A stretch of DNA of 64,000 nt from Lunularia cruciata (taxonomy: Eukaryota; Streptophyta; Marchantiopsida; Lunulariales; Lunulariaceae): NCBI GenBank assembly GCA_948567375.1, contig OX419758.1:60889001-60953000 (forward strand). The letters are read 5' to 3'. How positions within the stretch are numbered: position 1 is the first letter of the stretch; every line of letters begins with the position of its first letter. Both the position numbers and the translations under genes were made by a program. This document shows positions 46,368 through 57,534 of the stretch, piece by piece. The notes below the pieces were generated by a model. That model ran no database searches. It was not told where the DNA came from and worked only from the letters and a program-made list of their open reading frames with translations.

Positions 46368-48594
46368 TGTTGTACTTTTCTTTTCTCTCTCTGGGAACAC
46401 ATAGGGTGCCTAGCTATCGAGACTACAGATCAAAAGATGTAGGTAGACCCATAACTACTTGTCTGAACACACGTGTTACCTAACCGCCGGAACCCTCCTC
46501 TCTCTTGTAACTAATATTTTTGATATTGGGAAGGGTAGTGACGGGCAACCTAACCTGCATCAAAACACGCACTCCTGGTCTGCTGGTCATCACTTCCAGC
46601 ATTATCAAGGAGAAATACACAACACTATTAGAAGGAAATAACCTAAACGTAAAGTCTGCACACCAATCCAAACCCATTGGGTGTACAAACAGGCAAACAA
46701 GCACAGAGAGGATCCAATCACAAGAATACGACAAAAACTCTCTGTGTTTTTTGTTGGAAAAGAACTTCAAAGCCTTCTTGCTCTGTCATCAAGCTCATTT
46801 CAACCTGAACTCTAGGCCTCCTCCAATTTGAACTTCAGATCTCAATAATTTTCTACTCCAAGAGGAGAATTCCTATGTATTCTTGATGGGGTAAACTTTG
46901 TGCAGCTCATATAGCCATAAGTTTTTCTGTGTAGCTTGGATTCAAGAGTTCTAAAATGCAATGGAAATCCTTTGAGATAAGCTTTCTAGTGAGATAAAAT
47001 AGGCCTCAATAAAATCACTAAAGATCCCTTGAAAAGCTTCCAAATTTTATAAGATGTTTCACAACTTTCACCTTAATTTTGAAATCTCTATTTTAGGGTT
47101 TTTGCCCTTGGTTCTTGCCAACTTTCCCTTGATTTCTAAACCAGATGTACACTTGATCATCACAAATCACTTTGGAGATCTTCATTCTAAATCATTAGTC
47201 ACAAAGTGAGAGAATTGACACTCAATTAAGATTTAAGAAAGAAATACTTCTTTGAGTTTATTAGTCTTTTTAGCAAAATTTATTGTATCAAATCCCAATC
47301 TCTATGAGTACAAATTCAAGGAAATTTTTCACAGTAGTTGGTTGTGCTCTTGTTTAACACTCTATAAATTTTGATGGCGTAATCCAACCCTAATCCCTAG
47401 ATATGGATCAATTCTTGAGGTGGGTTAACTTGTGAACTCTGTAGACCCAGGTATACTTGATCCAAGACCCTGAATTCTTGATTTGAAGAATTTACGTGAA
47501 ACCTTCACACAAAGGTGCACACCCTAACCAACAACAATTTTATAAATTTTCATAAGGAAATTTGACCCACAGCTTGGAGAGTGACCACAACTCTAAACCT
47601 TATCATTAGTTCTTCTCCAACACCTTACATCCCATAAGCTTCAACTTCAATCAATTGGATCTGATTCAAGATTGAAAAAAAACTGGAATTTATTGCACTC
47701 AGTACTATAAGCATTTTTTCTACTTTCCAATCCCACTGACAAACAGTAAAAATGTCTCAAGAACCCCCCTCGATTGATTACTTTGTACTCTTGGGTATGA
47801 ATTTAACCCCCCTTGACTCAACTGATCATATCCTCTCATACTCAGCTTAAATCATGTGATTTCTGTCTTCAAGTTGTAGCGTGTCATTTCCTCTTTCCAG
47901 CCATTTCCTTTGTTCCTCAAATGGCCTCTCCAAACTCACACAATGGTCAAAAAACTCCAGACTTCTCTCTTGGGACCCAATCTCTTGCACATTTGTCCTT
48001 TAGTCTTTTTACTTCTTGACAAATGGACCCCACAACTCCACCTTGAAGCTTATGAGCAAAAATATAAACATTCCCCAACTATAGAAGGACATATATTGTC
48101 AAGTCCCAGACATTTTCATAAATAAGCACCAAAAGGACAATAAGATATGGGTTTCCCATCACTGACTCTATTAACACCACCCTGAAACGTACTACCAACC
48201 AATCTTGTAAGTTGTCACGGTGTAAAATCTGAAGCTTGATGAGAAAAGGATTTGGGAATGGCAGATCGGGAGCATGGGACATCTCATGCTCAAATACTTC
48301 CTCTGATGCTCCAAGACTCGCTCTCTATTACAACTCTCATTCATAATGTCCTTCTCCCCTCGAGACTCTCCAAACTAAAACACACCCGTTTCTCCACTCG
48401 CCCTCATCTTTATTCATCAGAGCCCTCAAACATGATAAGATTGTAACCCACGTGGCCAATCACATACATGTACATAGATGGCTCATATGGCAACATCTCA
48501 TCCGTTGGATCTAGCATACAACCTACCACACTAACATGAAGATAAATTATGATAAGTCACTTTTTATGGGCCTATGCAAACCACACCATGACAA
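46368..48594 (-). repeat. Family B 5' LTR, about 2.2 kb
   Basis: Collinear with 23834-25833. On the minus strand it begins TGTCATGGTGTGGTTTGC at 48594 and ends AAAAGTACAACA at 46368, just before a possible primer site (GTTGGTGAACTCAACG) and gag. It is the upstream LTR of a minus-strand element whose internal part is now split. Confidence 0.75.
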
Positions 48595-48599
48595 CACGT

Positions 48600-50240
48600 T
48601 CAAGGAAACTCTTAAAGCTCAAAAATTACTCGGTCACAACCTTAACCATGTGCACCGTAGTTGAAGAGATCTACAAGAATCAAAAGACCATCTGTGAGGT
48701 ATTCCCTCTCTCTACATTACTTAATGTTGACAGATGGAAGTAAACCTAAATGTTATGAAGAAGCGATGCAAAGTGAAGTCCCAATAAAGTTAGAGCTTAC
48801 TATGAAGTATGAGATGAGGTACTTGGATAAGAATCAAACTTGGGAACTCAATTATTACCAAAAGGTAAGAAGGCATTACATAACAAGTGGGTCTACAAGG
48901 TCAAAGAGGAATATATTGGTAGCAGATGGTACAAGGAAATGTTAGTTATGAAAAGATTCCAAAAAAGGAGGAGATTGATTACATTGAGATCTTTTCATTG
49001 ATGGTCAAGCACTCAATAATTAAAGTGTTTTTTAGTAGAGTGGCAGCAAAAAACTTGGATTTGGAGCAGATGGATGTCACTACTAACTTTTTACACAATG
49101 AGATTGATGAAGACATTTATATGCAACAACCTGTTGGCTTTGCAGTCCCATGCAAGGAGAGTTTGGTATGCAAGTTGCGAAAAAGCCTATATGGTCTAAA
49201 ACAAACACCAAGATTATTGTACAAGAAGTTTGACAAGTTCATGATCAAAAATAGATACATAAATGTCAGGAGGATCATCATTGCTATATCAAATCTCTCG
49301 ATAATAGTTTTATCATCTTACTTTTGTATGTTGACGACATGTTGATAGCTAGACCTAACATGCCAAAGGTTGAGAGATGGAAGAAATGATTATCAAGAGA
49401 GTTTGCAATGAAAGACATAGGTGCAAAAAAGTAGATACTTGGACTGAAGATTGAAATGAACAAGGTGGTTGGAACGCTAAAGCTCTCTCAAGGTAATTAT
49501 ATTGGAAAGGTGCTAGAAAGGTTCAACATGATAGATGCAAGTCTTATGAAGATACTTTTGGCAAGTCACTTTAAGTTATCAAAGGAATAGTTGCCGAAGG
49601 ATGATGAAGAGTTGAAGGATAGGTCAAAGGTACCGTATGCTTCAGTTGTAGGCAACCTCATATATGCAATGACATGTACTAGACCAAATATTGCACATGC
49701 AATGGGAGTTGTGAACAGGTACATGCCCAATCCAAGAAGACAATATTGGGAGGTTATCAAATGGATTTTGAGATATTTAAAAGGTACCAAAGATATAGGT
49801 TTGTGTCATAACAGAGGTAATTATACTCTATAAGGTTTTGTGGATGCAGACCTAGGAGGTGATATAGACACCAAAAGAAGTATCACATGGGATATTTATA
49901 CCATAGGTGGGACATCAATGAGTTGATTCTCACAATTGCAAAAGGTTATTATTTTATTCACCATTGAGACACAATATGTTGCAATTACAAAAGCTAAAAA
50001 AATAGTAAAATTGTAGTGTTTTATTCTCGGTAGTCAAAGTGCCATTCACTTAGCAAAAAATCCAATGTTCCATGCTAGAATGAAACACATATAGTTGAGA
50101 TATCATTTCATTCAAGAGTTACTTGAAGGTGACAGTTTGTCACTTGAAAAGATTCAAGGTACCAAGAACTTTGCTAATATGTTGACTAAGATTGTCATTT
50201 CTAAGAAGTTAAGGCTATGTATAGCATCAATTGGCCTCCA
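48600..50240 (+). pseudogene. Ty1/copia pol remnant (RT and RNase H)
   Basis: Plus-strand reading across several frames shows copia RT motifs: QMDVTTNFLHNEIDEDIYMQQPVGF (positions 49065-49140, quoted in part), VCKLRKSLYGLKQTPRL, the catalytic LLYVDDMLIA near 49330, then YASVVGNLIYAMTCTRPNIA and YWEVIKWILRYLKGT. RNase H is degraded (FVDADLGGD, ETQYVAITKA). It ends with KIQGTKNFANMLTK near 50180. Many stops show long decay. The 5' half of the element (gag, integrase) is absent. Confidence 0.85.
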
Positions 50241-50353
50241 ATGATAACTAACTAGTAAGGCTGCACCGAGCATATAGATCAAGCACAAGAAGTTTACTAT
50301 TTTTTCTTTTGAAGATTTATAGTCAAGAAGTATCAATCTCCAAATGAGAGAGT

Positions 50354-51041
50354 TGTTAGGGTGTGGAGTATGATCCCTCCAATGTATCCCATCTATGATG
50401 CTTAGATCTATGGCTCAGATCATCCACGAGATTTCTTGTCTAGGGCTGAGACAGGTGTTTGACAATCCATGATGTCAAAGTGGTACTTTGAGTGTGTGTT
50501 TCTTCTCGTTATGGTGTGTGTGCAACAGTAGATGAGAAAGCCATGCGACCTACAGAAGTGAGGCTTTTTTGCGAGTTGAATATAGGTGATTCAAGGGAAC
50601 TGTTTGGTAACATTGATTTGCATGAAGCTGGTTAGGCAAGGCCTGATGTTTGATCATCCAAGCAAGAGATACTCAAGAGAAGGGCATATCAAGATAAATA
50701 GAAGCGCAGATTGCATAGGGAAAAGAGTTAACCGGGGCAAAGCATCCGAATAGTATCTGTAATATGTATTGAGATGGAATAAAAATACTAAATTTGTGTG
50801 GCCATGGAAGTAAGAACAAGTGACTCTCAACCAAGTTAATTCATATGCACCTATTGAAATGTGTGTGAATACATTCTCTCTCTTTTTTCTCTTTGTCTCT
50901 CCGGCAATGTTTTCCCTTCCAAGATGTTCTTTCTTATGCAAGATTGATCTCAAAATATAGTTAAATCTCAATGGATACATAAAGTATATACAACTAAAGA
51001 CTATTAGAAAAAGTATAGTAAATCAGAAGAGATCCCCAACA
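50354..51041 (+). repeat. Copia 3' LTR
   Basis: Begins TGTTAGGGTGTGGAG right after AATGAGAGAGT, the usual position of the copia polypurine tract, and ends CCCCAACA at 51041 (688 bp). The next base enters ARM-repeat sequence of the receptor gene, so the element lies within that gene. The 5' LTR is not in the window. Confidence 0.75.
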
Positions 51042-51168
51042 GTCCCTGTAGCATCCATCATCCTTGGAGAATTCCACCCACCCGATAAACAATCCAATAT
51101 ATCTCCCGAGATGGGGAAGAAATCTAGAATCTGATTGGCATTGGATTTGTAATTAGCCAAAATCAGAG
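51042..51168 (-). pseudogene. Downstream piece of the NB-ARC-ARM gene
   Basis: About 125 bases align with the ARM unit (compare 54939-55060): TTGGCATTGGATTTGTAAT, then TTAGCCAAAAT and the GTCCCTG end. It is diverged, with stops. It sits between the copia LTR on the left and LINE copy 3 on the right and shows that the receptor's repeat array once continued here. Confidence 0.8.
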
Positions 51169-54100
51169 AAAAAGGTGACTACGTAGGAAAAATGAAGGAT
51201 GGGAAGACCCCATCAAGCCGTACAAGGGAGAGACAAAAAAGGTAACATGGGGCTAAGCCCCAATAGAGTATGTATGAGAAATCTGCCCTACCGCACCTAA
51301 GATATCCGAACTATGCAAGTCGTATGGTCTACACACAACTGGAGCATCTGAAGAGACATCACCTAATGTGATTGCTCTCCTATGGATTGCACCAGCCACT
51401 GCCCTCTGTATAGCAATGGATACACGCTGTCTAAAGTAAGCTACAAAGTATGAGAGTGAGAGTGGTACCCCCTGACGCCTAACATGATAAGCTCTCGCGC
51501 ACTCCTTGACAAATGTGTCAAATGCCGTGTCCATCGCTCCATATAACTCCAAGGCTAGAGGAACAAAGAGGCGATCTCACTGCATGCCCCTATACTTGGA
51601 TACCTTGCGACCTGCTGCTACACTCGCCGCCCATCCAGGGGGATGGGTAATCACTCCCTCCGAAACTGTATCTCGCGTAGGATCCGTCACCACGACATCC
51701 GCTACTGTCACCTGATCATCTCGGACCAAGTATAAGTCTGCCCTGACACGTGTCGTCTGCAATGCATACAAACGGTCCCTCCAAGCCAAGTATCCACTCT
51801 CTTGTGCCATAGCAAACACTTTGTCTCTAATGGCATCATGGGTAGCTATCCTCTGTCCTCCAAAAGGACACCGTGTCATGTGGACCGCCGCTGCATCTAG
51901 TGTAGAACCACACTCACAAGTGAGTAGTGAAGATGCAGATGGGTGGACCAAACCTAGGCAAAACCTCATTGCTGTAGAGAAAGTAGCCGGTGCGAGTCGG
52001 AAAGCCCTAATGCATGGTCGAGCTAGGATCCACGAGCCTGCACCCTTGCCGGAGCAAGAGCATAGACGTGCTATAGTAGCCTGAGGAATGGACAAGTCAA
52101 CTAAGAGAGAATGTAGCGTATGCTCACACTGTCGCTCCATCAAGGAAGACTGTAGACCTCTAGTCCAATCTGACGATAGTGAAGCAAACGGTGGAAAACC
52201 CTCTCGTGCTCGTGGAGATAGACTATCTCTTGTCTGCCGCAATAACACCTGGAGAGAAAAGGATCCTCCCTCCACCTCTATCACATAAGTCTCCAAAACC
52301 GGCCTATCAGCAACCACAAAATGAGAGGCAAGTAGGGGTGCCGAGAGAGCCCAACTACCCAAAAACGCTATAGGTGCCATCTCCTCCATAGAAAGCAAGC
52401 CAACCCCACCACATGAGATTGGTAGAGCCGTCTGTCTACGTGCCAAATCCCCTGTCACACACTCAAAAGTCCCTGGTCCAATAATATCACCAAAGACTCC
52501 CATAATCCTCCTATCAAATGCTCTCAGACGTGATAGGAAGGACGGTGATGGGGGAACTGTACGGATGAGGTAGGATGGTCGACGAGCAATACTGGAAGAG
52601 AGTATACCAAATGCCACCTGTGGATCTCCTAGTAATTGAAGGTCATCCACATGGAGAACATCCTCTGCAAGTGCAGCGTCCAAGAAGCGTGTGACAAAAT
52701 TCTCCGATCCTACTGGCACTCCAAGAACACGAAGTCCTTCTGTGGATGTGATACACCCCTCTGGAAGCTCAAGGTGGGGAGGGATACCTAAAGAGGACCA
52801 TGCCCTACACTTTGACACCTTGACTCTCAAGCCTACTAGATGTAGCTCGGTAGTCAAGTAGTCAAAGGCCTACCTAATCTGATCTACAGGGCCTACGATA
52901 TGTGTATCATCTGCCAAGGATGGAAATACACAACCTGGCATGGCCAAAGTAGTAGACAGGAGAGCTCTAAAGTGAGCCATGGCAAATAAGGGCCCCCCCA
53001 AAGGATCTCCCTGACGTGTACCAACAGCTGACTCTAAGACGGTGACTCCCTCCTGTGAACCACCATGCTGGTAGTAAAGGGAAGTAGGAGAGCCATAAAA
53101 AGACCGCACAAAAGGAATGAGACTCGCCAAGGATCCACTAGCCTCCCTAAGCTCTCTAAAGATGGATGCACATGAGACGCTATTAAAAGCGTTCTCAACA
53201 TCCACCTGTAGGACGACCCACTCCGGATGGATATCTAGGAGTGCTCTAATGCCTAGAGATATAGCCTCACATCCTCCAGGTGTAGCTACTCCAAACTGAT
53301 GTGGACTAAGGTGTTGTCGAAAGTGAGAACGATGCTGAAGGACAATGGTACGACTGACCAAATGCAAAAAGATCTCTCCAATAGCAATCGGTCTAATGCC
53401 TCCCGTGTTCTTCTCGATCGCGAGAAGTCGACTAGCACCTAAGACCCGACTAACAGACATAGGAATATCTCCTCTCGCTACTGCTGCAGCCACTTGAAAC
53501 AACTCGGTAAAACCACTAGAAGGATCATCTACCTGGAAGCAATCTCTAAGGTGCTCATAAACCATCCCTGACAAGCCTCCTGAGGAAAGGCAAGGGGTAG
53601 TGCACAATGCTTGTGCAAATAGCGACCTATCAAGACATAAAGGCTGCTCAGGCTGATAATCTAAGACCTCTAGTGGTAGTCCCTCTACTGCTATAGGATG
53701 CAATGAGCGTAGGGAAGAGATGGTCTCATCAATAGGACTCGCTATAGACAAAGGGTGTAGCGCTCGTGCTGCTCTACTAAACTCTCCCGCCTGACCCAAT
53801 GTCCTACATCGTCATAATAGAGTGGAATCTGTGGTATCCTGTGGCAATGTCTGTCTCCTAAATCGTGTAGCCCTAACAGACTCCTCCTGAAGGGCTGCCC
53901 AATCCCCCACTCGGAATCGACGAAATCTAGCCGCCACCTCTCTATGCCCCGCACGTCCCCTTCTAGCATAATGAAGACACCATCGAGGGAGTAGGAGGAA
54001 TAGGAACCACGCTAACTCATCCAAGGGATCACGTGCCAAACGATCCAGTGGTAAGCGAAAAGCCTGTCTAGTCTCATCATGGAGTGTGCGGGGTAGCCTA

Positions 54101-54217
54101 TGGAATAGACATGGACATGGAAAACTAGTCTCAAATAACCCCAAAATGCAACACGCCTGAGAAACTAACCACTCCCACGACTCGATCGGTATCCCTGAAA
54201 CGATCAACGAAAGTATA
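51169..54217 (-). mobile_element. Non-LTR retrotransposon, REL-endonuclease type (copy 3, best preserved)
   Basis: Inserted inside an ARM unit of the receptor gene, same strand. The 3' end is CCTTTTTC next to ARM sequence, the same terminus as copy 2. The 5' end is truncated near 54217, so the N-terminal C2H2 finger is missing. A 4-5-bp AGAG-type repeat at the junctions could be a short target duplication. The body is GC-richer than copy 1. Confidence 0.88.
51253..54207 (-). pseudogene. LINE polyprotein: RT, zinc knuckle and restriction-like endonuclease, three nonsense codons
   Basis: One frame of about 985 codons is uninterrupted by frameshifts from 54207 to the TAG at 51253, except for three in-frame stops: TGA at 53812, TAG at 52870 and TGA at 51577. 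RT shows GGIRPIAIGE, LQVDVENAFNSV (motif A), GTRQGDPLGGPLFA (motif B) and LADDTHIVGP (catalytic, with L in place of Y/F). The thumb follows. Near the C-terminus is a knuckle CECG, then HMTRC, then the endonuclease: VRADLYLV, TVADVVVTDP and KVSKYRGM, the R/K-x-D and D-V-V-V-x-D order of restriction-like endonucleases in R2/R4/NeSL-type LINEs. No apurinic endonuclease domain is seen. Confidence 0.88.
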
Positions 54218-56068
54218 GAAGAAGCGGAGAGTTCCTAGCATTTTGCATTGAAACTCCACACTTCCATCTCGTTGGACGAAAAGTTCACTAGTTTCGAGAT
54301 TGACACTGGAATTTCTCCGGTTCTCCTCTCCCCATCTTCATGTCCAGCTAGACTCCCTAAGGTCCCTGCAACATTGGTCATCACCCGGGAGTTACTTCCA
54401 CCGACAAGCCATCCAATACTGCCTCGACGGCTAGACTCCCTAAGGTCCCTGCACGTTCGTCTATCACCAGGGAGTTACTTCCACCCGACAAGCCATCCAT
54501 CCAATAGTGCCTCGACGGCACCGGGCAAATCAAGAATATGCTTGGCATTGGCCTCATAACTAGCCAAACTCCACAGCGTTCCCAGCACTTCGCATTGAAA
54601 CTCCGCATTTCCATCCCGTCGGAGGAAGAAGTTGACTAGTTTGGAGACTAACCCGGGAACTTCTCCGAATTCTCCTCTTCCCATCTTCATGTACAGCCCT
54701 ACATGACCGACATTGGATTCACTGGACGGCACCGGGCAAATCAAGAATGTGCTTGGCATTGGCCTCACAACTAGCCAAATTACAGAGTTCCCAGCACTTT
54801 GTATTGAAACTCTACACTTCCATCCCGTTGGAGGAAGAGGTTGACGAATTTCGAGATTGACACCCACTACCTTCTCCGATTCTCATCTTCCCATCTTCAT
54901 GTCTGGCTATGCTGCCTAAGGTCCCTGCAACATACCTCATCAGCAGGGACTTACTTCCGCCTGATACACCATCCAATAGTGCCTCGATAACACCGGGGAA
55001 ATCAAGAATCTGCTTGGCATTGGCTTCATTATTAGCCAAATTCCGTAGAGTTCTGAGCAGTTCGCATTGAAACTCCATACTTCCGTCCCGTTGGAAGAAG
55101 AGGTTCACGAGTTTCGAGATTGACCCACGAACTTCTCCGATTCTCCTCTTTCCATCTTCATGTCTGGCTATATTGCCTAGAGTCCTTGCAGCATACCTCA
55201 TCAGGAGGGACTTACTTCCACCCGACAAACCATCCAGTAGTGCCTCGACGGCACCGGGGAAATCAAGAATCTGCTTGGCATTGGTCTCATAACTAGCCGA
55301 ATTCCATAGAGTTCCCAGCACTTGGCATCGAAACTCCACACTTCCATCCCGTTGTAGGAAGAGGTTAATGAGTTTCGAGATTGACCCGGGAACTTCTCCG
55401 ATTCTCCTCTTCCCATCTTTATTTCTAACTATACTGACTTAGGTCCCTGCAGCATTCGTCATCAGCAGGGAGTTACTTCCACCCGACGAACCATCCAATA
55501 ATGCCTCGAGAGCACCGGGGAAATCAAGAGTCTGCTTGGCATTGGCCTCATAACTAGCCAAGTTCCATAGAGTTCCCAGCACTTCGCATTGAAACTCCAC
55601 ACTTCCATCCCGTTGGAGGAAGAGGTTAACGAGTTTCGAGATTGACCTGGGAACTTCTCCGATTCTCCTTGCCTCATCTTCATGTATGGCTATACGACCT
55701 AAAGCTCGTGCAGCTAGTTCCCTGAGCGTGGAGTTCTGACCAAGAGAAAAGCAACCGATCAGTCTCTGAAGAGCACCTGGAAACTCTTCTATCTGCTTAT
55801 TGTTAGTTCCGAAGACCGCCAAATTACTAAGACCGTGAAGGTGAAGTGTCTGGTAAAGGGAACAGGAGCTCTGATCGGTGTGGTGAGACATTAAGGACGA
55901 TTCAAGAAAATATGTTATGGTCCCAGGAGTATGATATGCAGCACACAATCCTGTGGCCCAAAGGTCATCCAATATGCTGATTGTTAGTGGTCCATACTGC
56001 AAAGATGAGACCAAACTTTGGAGACCGTTGTCATCAAGTTCTCTATAGCGAACGACCTTGACGAAAAC
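54218..56068 (-). pseudogene. ARM-repeat region of the NB-ARC-ARM gene
   Basis: Read from 56068 downward after a 3' splice site (TTTGTAG), the exon begins VFVKVVRYRELDDNGLQ. Tandem units of about 86 residues (258 bp) follow, each with RRIGEVPGSISKLVNLF, then EFQCEVLGTLWNLASYEANA and LDFPGAVEALLDG. Unit starts lie near 55628, 55371, 55112, 54850, 54633 and 54291. Each unit equals two armadillo repeats. Stops and frameshifts break it, for example the stop at 55439 (ACCTAA where ACTCTA is expected) and a shift near 54850; a 76-bp internal duplication lies near 54350-54430. Confidence 0.8.
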
Positions 56069-56221
56069 CTACAAATATATACAGAGAGAACAAAATAGGA
56101 AGTTAGAGTGGTATTGGATTCTTTTCACTTCAGTGCGAGAAAATTTGAGGCAGTTTCAGTGATTTCAAACAAGGCTGCCTGATATTAAGAATGATCGCGA
56201 GTGGGTAAAAGCAGTATATAC

Positions 56222-56920
56222 CTGCTTTACACAACGAGCCAACTTCTCATCATATTCTGGTAGTCGGTCCTGCATGAGGAAGGGAAGATGCTCCATTGCC
56301 ACTCGTAACTTCTTCAAATGGCCATAATCTATAGCACTCCTTCCAAGGTTTCTTGTAGCTTTCTCTGCAAGAGGTTCCTGTAAGTAGAGGGCGCCCAGTG
56401 CAAAGACTGCATCTCCGTGCCGGTCATCACAAATGATTTCAGGATCAAGCCCTGAGTTGGGTAAGGTTTGATGATTCAGCAACTGCAAAGAAGTCATCAC
56501 CTCTTCAACATCCTTTCTCGTCTCCACGTGATGATTGACGAAATTTCGTTGCAGATCATGCAACTCTAATGTTTCGTATTCCTTCTTTATGAGTTGCCAT
56601 CCTTCTGCAGTCGGATCACGATTTTGCAGAAACTGGATGGTCAATCTCAACATCCAACCGTTTTCCATCAATTGATTTTTATGGTCGTCGAATACCTCTG
56701 GATGTCGTTCTCCACGTGCGTGTAGTAATCTAGTGTGCAGCATGTACACCACATGATTGGGGATGGACTTCCCCTCACAATTTGCAATCAAGCTTAGCAA
56801 ACCCCTAGCATCAGCTTTCAGGTCTCTGTACGTCACCAACAATTTCTCCCAAATGTTTTAGTCGTATGAGAAGTCAAGTATTGGTCTCAGATCCAGAGAT
56901 GTGCCTTCCCCTTCAACGTC
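56222..56920 (-). pseudogene. NB-ARC-ARM gene, linker (ARC2-like) exon
   Basis: The open frame 56842-56222 encodes helical sequence from LVTYRDLKADARGLL to KLARCVKQ, then a GT splice donor (CAG|GTATAT) at 56221 and an intron of about 153 bp to 56069. Upstream, SLDLRPILDFSYD is followed by an in-frame TAA and IWEKLLVTYRDL, so a nonsense codon lies near 56855. A four-helix ARC2-type role is inference from position and helicity. Confidence 0.65.
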
Positions 56921-57104
56921 TTGCTTCATGGCTGTTTTGCAACTCTTTGCAACCCTCACCCACTCGCCCGACGTCATTGTTCTTCTTCCTGTTTATCCTC
57001 GTGCCCACCATCGCCAAAGCCAGTGGATTATACTCTGCTTGATCTATTAGACCTTGAGCAACATCCTGTGAGAAGTAGTACATAAAATCAAATGCCTGCA
57101 TCAT
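56921..57104 (-). pseudogene. NB-ARC-ARM gene, GLPL-motif exon
   Basis: After a 3' splice site (GATGCAG|GCATTT) the frame reads AFDFMYYFSQDVAQGLIDQ and then EYNPLALAMVGTRI, which matches the GLPLAL motif of NB-ARC proteins. Beyond RKKNN the sequence fits the family only in another frame (TSGEWVRVAKSCKTA), a second frameshift. Confidence 0.65.
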
Positions 57105-57179
57105 TGGCCTAGTTGGTATGCATCAAGTAAAAAATGATTAAAATCTAAATACTAGTAAGTAGATTTACAAACAAGATCT

Positions 57180-57369
57180 AGTTCTTTCGGCAGTTCCCAA
57201 TTTCCAGGCGCTTTGGAAAGGCTGAAGGTTCATACTGCAGCAAGCCCTTAGCGGTGTACAAACTGTCATCTTGGATCGGTCCCGGGCCATGAGGTAACAA
57301 CTGATTCTCTTCTAAAAATTGAAGAGTTTCTACTTGGATATCGGGATATCTCGACGATGAAGTATTCAG
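57180..57369 (-). pseudogene. NB-ARC-ARM gene, possible middle exon
   Basis: Between splice sites AAG|GTCAG (57534) and CTAG|CTGAAT (57370) an intron of about 160 bp is plausible. The following frame reads LNTSSSRYPDIQVETLQFLE and GPGPIQDDSLYTAKGLLQYEP before a stop near 57180. It lies where NB-ARC proteins have the stretch between RNBS-C and GLPL. I cannot fix the 3' boundary. Confidence 0.4.
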
Positions 57370-57534
57370 CTAGTAAACATAACCACCCTATCTACATCGA
57401 CAGTACTACTATGTTCAAAACATCAAATTTCAATTATCAAGCTCGCCCCATTTTCTCCCATAAATATTTACTCACAAGGAACTCAGGATTGGTGCATGAA
57501 ATGCTGAAAACTAAGTAAGTAGAAGTTTCTGACC

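Noticed and set aside
46480-46831. Two opposite-strand frames of about 100 residues in family B LTR
   Set aside because: Counterpart frames in the other LTR (24048-24410) are not conserved in length or strand; LTR sequence only.
23830-48598. ACAC at both outer edges of family B as a proven target duplication
   Set aside because: Four bases only, and the sequences outside the two LTRs do not clearly join into one pre-insertion site; kept as a possibility, not a claim.
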